Of a stretch of DNA of 10,988 nucleotides, positions 5,863 through 10,988 are shown piece after piece. This DNA comes from JALYUA01 sp040004225 (GTDB lineage: Bacteria; Acidobacteriota; Thermoanaerobaculia; UBA5066; Gp7-AA6). The stretch lies in the NCBI GenBank assembly GCA_040004225.1, contig JBDUBI010000201.1, positions 1 through 10,988 of the forward strand. Reading direction: 5' to 3'. Each line of letters begins with the position of its first letter. Position 1 is the stretch's first letter. Under the pieces are notes generated by a model, which saw nothing but the letters and a program-made list of their open reading frames with translations, searched no databases and had not been told where the DNA came from. The position numbers were made by a program, and so were the translations under genes.

Positions 5863-7212
5863 ATGCGGGACGGCCGCAGGACCCGGGTTGTCTTCGCGGT
5901 TCTCCTTTTGACGGGCCCTCTCGGCACCGCCAGATCGCAGACGGCGGCTTCCCCTCCCGCCCGGGGCCCCGCGATTCTCGCGATTCGCGCCGCGCGCATG
6001 TTCGACGGGCGCACCGACCGGGAAATCGAGAACGCCGTCATCCTCGTCGAAGGGTCAAAGATCCGGGATGCGGGAGCCGGGGTCGCGATTCCGGCGGGGG
6101 CCACCGTCATCGACCTCGGAGACGCCACCCTGCTCCCCGGGTTCATCGACGCTCACACGCACATCACGAACGAGGCTTCGGACAGCTGGGTGTCCGACTT
6201 CTACGCCGGACTGCGGCGCACGGTTTCGGAGCAGACGTTGCTCGCATCGACCTATGCCCGGCGGACGCTCGGGTCCGGGTTCACCACGGTCCGCAATGTC
6301 GGATCCGAAAAAGACATCGACGTCGGGCTCCGAAATGCGATCAACCGGGGCTGGGTCGAGGGTCCCCGGATGCTCGTCTCGCGGTACGCGATCGGCGCGA
6401 CGGGAGGCCACTGCGATCAGACGGGTTTCCCGCCCGAAACGTTCGGGCCGGAGACCGGCCTCGCGCAGGGGATCGTGCACGGCGCCGAGGACGCCCGACA
6501 GGCGGTTCGGATGAACGTGAAATACGGAGCGGATGTCATCAAGGTCTGCGCCTCCGGCGGCGTGCTCTCTCTCGGCGACGACGTGGGGGCGTCCCAGCTC
6601 ACGGACGCCGAGCTCTCCGCGATTGCCGACGAGGCGCACCGGCTGGGCCGCAGGACGGCGGCGCATGCCCACGGCGACGCGGCGGCACGCGCGGCGACCC
6701 GGGCCGGGTTTGACTCGATCGAGCACGGGTCCTTCCTCACGGAGGAGACGCTCCAGCTGATGAAGTCGCGAGGCACCTTCCTCGTGCCCACGCTCCTCGC
6801 GGGCGAGTGGACGGGAGGAAAGCTGGAAAGATTTCCGCCGGAGATCGCGGCCAAAGCGAAGGCGGCGCTGGCGGGCCGGTCGGACATGTTTCGCCGGGCT
6901 TTGAAGTCCGGAGTGAAGATCGCGTTCGGCACGGACGCCGGAGTCTCCCCGCACGGCATGTCCGCGAAGGAGTTCGGATTGATGGTCGACGGCGGGATGA
7001 CACCGGCCGCGGCTCTGAGAACGACGGCGACGGCGGCCGATCTGCTCGGGCTCGCGGCCCTCATCGGCACGCTCGAGAAGGGGAAAGAGGCGGACGTCGT
7101 GGCGGTCCCGGGCGATCCGCTGAAGGACATCCACGTGACGGAACGGGTCCTCTTCGTCATGAAGGGCGGGAAGATCTCGTTGACCTCCGCGGCGCCCGCT
7201 CCCTCGCGCTGA
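5863..7212 (+). CDS. secreted metal-dependent amidohydrolase (Xaa-Pro dipeptidase/imidazolonepropionase-like)
   Basis: The 449-residue enzyme is of the amidohydrolase superfamily (COG1228-like), which hydrolyses amide or related bonds at a one- or two-metal centre in a TIM barrel. An N-terminal signal peptide (R-rich start, VVFAVLLLTGPLG, ending near ARSQ at 23-26) indicates export. A small beta domain (38-95) is followed by the barrel. The metal ligands are present: HTH (98-100), candidate carbamylated Lys-227 in VIKVCASGG, His-268/270 in AAHAHG, His-288 in IEHGS, and Asp-358 in FGTDAG. The C-terminal part closes the beta domain (GTLEKGKEADVVAV at 402-415). All key residues are in place and the length is normal. 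Close relatives include prolidase-like dipeptidases, so with the upstream permease it may release amino acids in the periplasm; that is inference. The exact substrate cannot be assigned. Confidence 0.9.
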   Translation: MRDGRRTRVVFAVLLLTGPLGTARSQTAASPPARGPAILAIRAARMFDGRTDREIENAVILVEGSKIRDAGAGVAIPAGATVIDLGDATLLPGFIDAHTHITNEASDSWVSDFYAGLRRTVSEQTLLASTYARRTLGSGFTTVRNVGSEKDIDVGLRNAINRGWVEGPRMLVSRYAIGATGGHCDQTGFPPETFGPETGLAQGIVHGAEDARQAVRMNVKYGADVIKVCASGGVLSLGDDVGASQLTDAELSAIADEAHRLGRRTAAHAHGDAAARAATRAGFDSIEHGSFLTEETLQLMKSRGTFLVPTLLAGEWTGGKLERFPPEIAAKAKAALAGRSDMFRRALKSGVKIAFGTDAGVSPHGMSAKEFGLMVDGGMTPAAALRTTATAADLLGLAALIGTLEKGKEADVVAVPGDPLKDIHVTERVLFVMKGGKISLTSAAPAPSR

Positions 7213-7240
7213 CGAACGCGGGATCCGGGGAGCCTTCTCT

Positions 7241-7246
7241 TATACT
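7241..7246 (+). promoter_or_regulatory. -10 hexamer of the O-antigen ligase-like gene, leaderless arrangement
   Basis: TATACT (five of six to the -10 consensus) is followed by eight bases, TCGCGGCG, and then the GTG at 7255. There is no ribosome binding site between them. A transcript would begin at the start codon. No clear -35 is found at the expected distance, and the 42-base gap after the amidohydrolase has no terminator-like hairpin, so read-through from upstream is also possible. Confidence 0.45.
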
Positions 7247-7254
7247 TCGCGGCG

Positions 7255-8622
7255 GTGCCGACCATTGCGGTGGAGACGCTCCCTCCTGCGGGCGACGCGG
7301 CCGGCCGCCTCCGAAGGGGTCTCTTCCTCGCGACGGGTCTCGCCGTGCCGCTTTATGCGTTCCCGCCCTTCCGCGTCCTCGGAAGAGACGTCGATCTCGC
7401 CTCCGCTCTGGCGGCCGTCTTCGTCCTTTCCTGCGCGTCTCTCTGGGCTCGCGGCCGGATTCCTCGCCCCTTCGGCCTCTTTTTTCTCTTCGCCGCCGTT
7501 CTCCCCCTGCTCGTCTGGATTCCTCCGCGCCCCGAAACTTTCACCCGCGGAGCCTTTCTCGTCTCTTACGCCCACTGGCTCCTCGTCATCTCGTTTTTTG
7601 CTTCCGCCGCGTCGCTCTCTTTCACGGCCGCGTCCCGGCGTTCCCTCGTGCTCGCGCATTCGGGAGCGGCGCTCGCCGTGGCGGCCTTCGCTCTCTACCA
7701 GGTGGTCGGAGTTCCAAAGCAGTGGCCCGGGACGGGTGTCTTTCTCATCCCCCTCCAGCGGGAGGCGTTTCGTTTCACGCGCATCGGGGGAACGTTTTTC
7801 GGAGGCGGATACACGCGGCCGACGTCGATCTTTCTCGAGCCCGCCTGGCTCGGGGGATACCTGGCCTGGGTGGCCGCCTGCTCGTTTGAGGCGTTGCTTC
7901 GCGGGTCCCGCGAATTTTCCGGAGCGGCGCGCGTCGTCCTGGGGGGCGCCGCGCTGTTCTGCTCCGCGGCGATCCTCGCAACGGTGTCCTGGGGAGCGTA
8001 CGGCGACTTCGCCGTCGTCCTCGCCGCGACGTTCGCGCTGACTTCCCCGCGCGACTCGCGCGCGAGCCGGGCCGCAGGCGTTCTCCTGATCGCGGGTCTT
8101 CTCTGCGCCGTCGCTCTGAGTCCCGTCGGGAGGCCGGTGCGGGCGGCAATCGCGGAGCGCTGGGGGAACCTCGAAAGCACCCCGCTGACGGGGAGCGACC
8201 CGAACCGGGCGAAAGACTCCTCCTGGGTGCGCGTCCGAAATCTCCGGCACACCGCGGACCTTTTCGCCGCGCATCCCCTCCGCGGGATCGGCCTGGGACA
8301 ATTCGCGCTTCATGCGGAGCGCGGCGGCCTTTCGGACGCCTCGCTGCGCGATCCGTGGTGCGGGTGGGTGGCGATCGGGGCGGCGGTCGGCGCGGGCGGA
8401 CCGGTGCTGATCGCCGCGGCGCTCCTTCTGGCCGTCTCAGCCGCCGTGCGCGGGCCGTCCCCTGCACCTATCGCGATCGTTCTCGTTCTGCTCGCCGCGT
8501 TCGTGCAGATCCACACCGGGAGCTACTCCGATCTCTGGTGGTGGTACCCGGTGAGCCTCGCCGCGGTCTTGAGCCGACAGGCTCCCGTTTTCTCTCCCGG
8601 TTCGCCGGCATCCGGCGGCTGA
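7255..8622 (+). CDS. O-antigen ligase/polymerase-like membrane protein (Wzy_C family)
   Basis: The 455-residue protein has about ten to twelve hydrophobic segments and a large periplasmic-type loop (about 293-335), the layout of the WaaL/Wzy family that joins or polymerises lipid-linked glycans on the periplasmic face. Family landmarks are RPTSIFLEPAWLGGYLA (188-204), a helix with ATVSWGAYGDF (242-252) and the loop motif WVRVRNL (324-330) followed by HPLRGIGLGQF (340-350). In many relatives the TxSRGxw motif has an Arg where this one has Trp-246. The start is GTG at 7255, with a -10-like TATACT eight bases before it and no Shine-Dalgarno. No glycosyltransferase or other polysaccharide gene is in view, so it is an orphan here. 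The sequence cannot separate ligase from polymerase or from a protein O-glycosyltransferase. Confidence 0.8.
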   Translation: MPTIAVETLPPAGDAAGRLRRGLFLATGLAVPLYAFPPFRVLGRDVDLASALAAVFVLSCASLWARGRIPRPFGLFFLFAAVLPLLVWIPPRPETFTRGAFLVSYAHWLLVISFFASAASLSFTAASRRSLVLAHSGAALAVAAFALYQVVGVPKQWPGTGVFLIPLQREAFRFTRIGGTFFGGGYTRPTSIFLEPAWLGGYLAWVAACSFEALLRGSREFSGAARVVLGGAALFCSAAILATVSWGAYGDFAVVLAATFALTSPRDSRASRAAGVLLIAGLLCAVALSPVGRPVRAAIAERWGNLESTPLTGSDPNRAKDSSWVRVRNLRHTADLFAAHPLRGIGLGQFALHAERGGLSDASLRDPWCGWVAIGAAVGAGGPVLIAAALLLAVSAAVRGPSPAPIAIVLVLLAAFVQIHTGSYSDLWWWYPVSLAAVLSRQAPVFSPGSPASGG

Positions 8623-8647
8623 ACCGGAAAAACGCCTTCACACTGGC

Positions 8648-8687
8648 CTGTCGGACAGTTGCGGGACGGGAGAGGGTGCCGTAGCGT
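8648..8687 (+). promoter_or_regulatory. promoter-like pair with abutting 11-bp palindrome
   Basis: CTGTC-G-GACAG (8648-8658) directly abuts TTGCGG (8659-8664), which is 17 bases before TAGCGT (8682-8687). A start would fall near the ATG at 8694 and would give the protease gene at 8945 a leader of about 250 bases. The palindrome is placed where a dimeric regulator could block the -35. Each element alone is weak. Confidence 0.28.
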
Positions 8688-8731
8688 GGTCCCATGCACG
8701 AGCCCGCCCGCGCAGGGCGGCGAGTGAAGAC

Positions 8732-8760
8732 GGGCGCGAAGTGGTTCGCGCCCTCCTTCT
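8732..8760 (+). terminator. possible terminator after the O-antigen ligase-like gene
   Basis: A perfect 9-bp stem GGGCGCGAA (8732-8740) / TTCGCGCCC (8745-8753) with a GTGG loop is followed by a pyrimidine-rich TCCTTCT. It lies 110 bases after the ligase-like stop codon. The U tract is interrupted by C, so termination efficiency is uncertain. Confidence 0.45.
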
Positions 8761-8855
8761 CTCCCCGTTCCGCCGGTTTCCGCCTGCCCCGGAGAGAGAA
8801 TCGAACACGTAATCCTGTCAGCTCGACCGAGGCGCGAAAGTCAATTTTCGTCAGA

Positions 8856-8873
8856 GCGCCGGCGGCGCCTTTT
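8856..8873 (+). terminator. short hairpin with T run upstream of the protease gene
   Basis: GCGCC (8856-8860) / GGCGC (8864-8868) around a GGC loop is followed by C and TTTT (8870-8873). It resembles a small intrinsic terminator or an attenuator in the leader of the protease gene 72 bases downstream. The stem is only 5 bp. Confidence 0.3.
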
Positions 8874-8944
8874 CGAGCCCCTCTCACTCGCCGGGACTTA
8901 CGCCGGGGCGGAGACGGGTACGCTATTTGCCACACGCGTTGTCC

Positions 8945-10816
8945 ATGAACCGGACAAGAATTCGCCTCGCTCTGGCGCTCGCCTGCCTCGCGCTCTCTGC
9001 CGGGACCGTTCTGCGCGCCACGTCCGTCATCCCGATCAGCGACTCGGAGCTCTATCAGCGCGCGGACGTCATCGTGCACGGCGTCGTCCTGTCGAGCGAA
9101 GTCACCGTCGACTCGTACGGACGTCCGGAGATGCTATCCGTCATCGTGCCGCTTTCGGTCGTGAAGGGCGATCTTTCGGGGAGCCTGGTCCTCCATCAGC
9201 TCGGCGGAACGCTTCCGGACGGGCGCTTCCTGAAGATCTGGGGGCAGCCCGAGTACGTGCCCGGCCGCGAGGTGGTCGTCTTCGCCGTCCGGCACGAGTC
9301 CGGCGAATACCAGACGGCCGAGCTGCTTCTCGGGCGTTTCGAAGTGATGGCCGACTCGGCCGGCAGGAAGTTCGCGGTTCCCACCCTGAAGACTTTGACG
9401 CCCGAGGGCGTGCATGTCTATCGCCGGCAAGGGGCGGAGCTCGAAGGGGGAACTCCCGACAGCGAATCCTCCGCTCGCGAGCTGAACGGATTTCTCGGAT
9501 TTCTCCGTTCGGGAACCCGTGTCGAACGCATTCATCCCCCTGCCCCGAAAGGAAACCTGGTTCCCGTCGAACATGAACAGGAGCGCCGCAACCGGGTACG
9601 CCCGATGTGGGGAAACATCAGCAATTCCCTCTACCGCTGGAACAACGGCGCGACAGCGGTCTGGACGCTCGTGAACCAGGCGAACATCACGGGAGGCGGA
9701 ACCGCCGAGGCCACCGGCGCCCTCGCCGCGTGGACCTCGGAGCCCAACTCGAACATCAACTACGTGGCCGGAGCCGGATCGGGCAACACGATCGACCTGA
9801 ACGCAACATCCGTCTGCGGACAGACCGGGTGTCTGGCCGGAGGCGGTGTGATCGGCTGCGGGGGCCCGAGCGGCGGCGTCAGCCACACGTGGAGAGGGGA
9901 CAGTTACTTCACGATCGGTTCCGGCTTCGTCCAGCTGCGTTCGTACTGCACCTTTAACCTGTATTCGTCGGCCGTCACGCAGGCCGTCCTCGAGCACGAG
10001 CTCGGGCACACGCTAGGCCTCGGCCATTCCGATCAGAACGTCTCGAACCACGACGTCTGCCGGGGAGACGAGGACGCCGCGACGATGCGCTCCGTCGTCC
10101 AGAACCGGGCGACGCTGGGATCCGACGACATCGACGCGGCCCGGTGGATTTACGGTGACGGCTTGAACTCCTGCACTACGTTTCCTCCGACCGTCACGGG
10201 GATCAGTCCGACGTCCGGCTCGACGAACGGGGGAACCCTCGTCACGATTGCCGGAACCAATTTCGCGGCGGGAGCGACCGTCCTGATTGGCGGTGTCCCG
10301 GCGAGCAACGTCTCCGTCGCCGGTCCGACGAGCCTCACGGCCCTCTCCGGCGCGCACATCGCGGGCAGCGCCGACGTCGTCGTGACGAATCCCGATGCCT
10401 CTTTCGGAATGAGGTCCGCGGCTTATCGTTACGGGACGGGGCTGCGCTTCTACTCGGTGCCTCCGTGCCGAATCCTCGACACGCGCAATGCAACCGGACC
10501 CTATGGCGGGCCGTCTCTCGTGCCGGGCACCGATCGCCTGTTCACGGTCGCCGGACAATGCGGGATTCCCTCGACGGCGGTCAGCATTTCGGGCAACGTC
10601 GCCGCCACGGGCTCCACCGCCGGGCCGGGATACGTGACCGTCTCGCAGGGAGACCTCGCGGCGCCCTCGACGTCGACCGTAAACTACGGAACAGGACAGA
10701 CGCGCGCGAACAGCGCGCTCATTCCCCTCGGGGCGTCAGGGGACATTCGGGCGCGGTGCGGTCAACCGTCTGGAAAAGCGGACATGGTGCTGGACGTCAA
10801 CGGGTACTACCAATAA
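8945..10816 (+). CDS. secreted matrixin-like zinc metalloprotease with TIG domain and C-terminal repeat module
   Basis: This 623-residue exported protein starts with an Arg-led signal peptide (hydrophobic 7-25). Residues about 29-150 form a domain often seen before matrixin-type peptidases in this kind of genome (SDSELYQRADVIVHGVV, then VVKGDLSG and PGREVVVFAV). The peptidase domain runs from about 215 to 405. It has the zinc signature HELGHTLGLGH (351-361), with His-351, His-355 and His-361 as ligands and Glu-352 as general base, and Met-381 in ATM as a likely Met-turn. A TIG/IPT immunoglobulin-like domain follows (about 416-496: PTVTGISPTSGSTNGG start). The last 120 residues are a module with FYSVPPCRILDTRNATG (502-518), GQCGIPSTA (537-545), C605 and a DVNGYYQ end. 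ATG 8945 is preferred; an in-frame TTG at 8927 would only lengthen the signal peptide N-region by six residues. No Shine-Dalgarno is visible. Its substrate is unknown; scavenging of protein outside the cell is the simplest guess. Confidence 0.88.
   Translation: MNRTRIRLALALACLALSAGTVLRATSVIPISDSELYQRADVIVHGVVLSSEVTVDSYGRPEMLSVIVPLSVVKGDLSGSLVLHQLGGTLPDGRFLKIWGQPEYVPGREVVVFAVRHESGEYQTAELLLGRFEVMADSAGRKFAVPTLKTLTPEGVHVYRRQGAELEGGTPDSESSARELNGFLGFLRSGTRVERIHPPAPKGNLVPVEHEQERRNRVRPMWGNISNSLYRWNNGATAVWTLVNQANITGGGTAEATGALAAWTSEPNSNINYVAGAGSGNTIDLNATSVCGQTGCLAGGGVIGCGGPSGGVSHTWRGDSYFTIGSGFVQLRSYCTFNLYSSAVTQAVLEHELGHTLGLGHSDQNVSNHDVCRGDEDAATMRSVVQNRATLGSDDIDAARWIYGDGLNSCTTFPPTVTGISPTSGSTNGGTLVTIAGTNFAAGATVLIGGVPASNVSVAGPTSLTALSGAHIAGSADVVVTNPDASFGMRSAAYRYGTGLRFYSVPPCRILDTRNATGPYGGPSLVPGTDRLFTVAGQCGIPSTAVSISGNVAATGSTAGPGYVTVSQGDLAAPSTSTVNYGTGQTRANSALIPLGASGDIRARCGQPSGKADMVLDVNGYYQ
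10445..10813 (+). other. C-terminal export module encoded in the protease gene
   Basis: This segment (protease residues 501-623) is a separate module. It begins RFYSVPPCRI, has a Gly/Ser/Thr-rich beta-type middle with STVNYGTGQTRANS (577-590), and closes with DVNGYY. The same opening recurs at 10935 in the next gene, directly after that protein's signal peptide. From memory it is common, in single or multiple copies, in secreted proteins of Acidobacteriota-like genomes, and I know of no assigned function. A role in surface retention or adhesion is only a guess. Confidence 0.7.
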
Positions 10817-10830
10817 CAATTCCTGGAACA

Positions 10831-10836
10831 GGGAGG
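10831..10836 (+). promoter_or_regulatory. ribosome binding site of the last gene
   Basis: GGGAGG lies five bases before ATG 10842 and eight before the adjacent ATG 10845. The spacing slightly favours 10845, but either start gives the same signal peptide. The 25-base gap after the protease stop has no terminator, so the gene is probably in the protease transcript. Confidence 0.65.
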
Positions 10837-10841
10837 CGGAC

Positions 10842-10988
10842 ATGATGGGGCTTCAGAGATACAAGCTCGCGCTTTTGGGGTTCGGCGCAGCCCTGATTTT
10901 CGCCTCGGTTGCCGAGGCGGCGGGGCCGTTCCAGTTCTACTCGGTGACGCCGTGCCGGATCGTGGACACGCGCAACGCGACGGGTGTG
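10842..10988 (+). CDS. secreted protein with FYSV-PCRI-DTRN module (3' end outside window)
   Basis: Only the first 49 codons are visible and the gene runs off the window. Residues 1-27 are a clear signal peptide: Lys/Arg-containing start, hydrophobic ALLGFGAALIFASV, and a VAEA-A cleavage site. The mature protein opens with GPFQFYSVTPCRIVDTRNATG (28 onward), nearly identical to the start of the C-terminal module of the protease upstream. The protein may therefore consist largely of this module or be another multidomain export product. It is too short for the open-reading-frame length cut-off usually applied, but the signal peptide, GGGAGG site and homology to the neighbour make it a real gene. 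Function unknown. Confidence 0.85.
   Translation, partial: MMGLQRYKLALLGFGAALIFASVAEAAGPFQFYSVTPCRIVDTRNATGV

Larger units (their letters stand above)
8623..8944 (+). other. 322-base intergenic region with terminator-like and promoter-like signals
   Basis: No convincing gene is seen. In order it holds a palindrome and promoter-like pair (8648-8687), a GC hairpin (8732-8753) and a second short hairpin with a T run (8856-8873). A lower-GC patch (about 8800-8850) includes, on the minus strand, TTCGATT, a tRNA T-loop-like string with a non-pairing stem. An 84-codon open frame (8694-8948) spans it. That frame uses codons rare in the neighbouring genes (AGA, CGA, TTA, TCA, AAT) and encodes an Arg/Pro/Ala-rich peptide without recognisable features, so I treat it as probably non-coding. 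Confidence 0.6.

Noticed and set aside
4340..5911. A 523-codon plus-strand frame overlapping the permease.
   Set aside because: It is out of frame with the APC motifs and is Arg/Gly/Pro-rich. The permease frame with GSG and FAYSGFEN motifs is the real one.
8781..8860. A complete tRNA gene on the minus strand.
   Set aside because: Only the T-loop-like string is present. No cloverleaf, anticodon arm or matching acceptor strand could be found.
1..10988. CRISPR arrays, insertion sequences, defence genes or prophage genes.
   Set aside because: No regularly spaced repeats, transposase or integrase motifs, or recognised defence domains were found on either strand.

Overview
The window is GC-rich (about two-thirds G+C by eye) bacterial chromosome with dense, mostly plus-strand coding. 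It looks like a soil- or sediment-type Acidobacteriota genome, perhaps Thermoanaerobaculia-like. That placement is an inference. It rests mainly on the secreted module FYSV-PCRI-DTRN ... DVNGYY, which I associate with exported proteins of that group, and on the coding style. No marker gene fixes the taxon. I see no transposase, integrase, CRISPR array, rRNA or complete tRNA.

Layout. (1) 1-1053: the 3' part of a HupE/UreJ-family membrane protein whose signal peptide begins before the window. (2) 1232-2338, minus strand: ychF, a conserved translation-associated P-loop ATPase, convergent with hupE and divergent from the next gene. The hupE/ychF gap holds two overlapping hairpin structures. (3) 2473-4379: a Ca2+/cation-proton antiporter of the CaxA type, then a nucleoside hydrolase-like protein that starts on a TTG overlapping the antiporter stop. 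A strong intrinsic terminator at 4452-4488 closes this unit. (4) 4578-7211: an APC-family amino-acid permease and a secreted metal-dependent amidohydrolase, probably one transcript with a promoter just after that terminator. (5) 7255-8622: an orphan O-antigen ligase/polymerase-like (Wzy_C) membrane protein. (6) 8623-8944: a 322-base non-coding stretch with terminator-like hairpins and a promoter/operator-like site. (7) 8945-10816: a secreted zinc metalloprotease with an N-terminal accessory domain, HExxHxxGxxH catalytic domain, TIG domain and C-terminal repeat module. It is followed after 25 bases by a second secreted protein (10842 to the window end, cut off) that begins with the same module right after its signal peptide.

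How it fits together. The window is mainly an envelope and transport set: metal or cation handling (HupE, Cax), nucleoside salvage, amino-acid uptake next to a periplasmic amidohydrolase, glycan polymerisation, and exported proteins sharing a surface module. No single pathway links all of it. Two threads merit follow-up. The first is the shared export module on adjacent genes. The second is a start-site pattern: several promoter-proximal genes have a -10-like hexamer 8-9 bases before the start codon and no Shine-Dalgarno, which suggests leaderless transcripts, while two downstream genes carry clear GGAG-type sites. I do not see a defence system or other obviously new multi-gene machine here.
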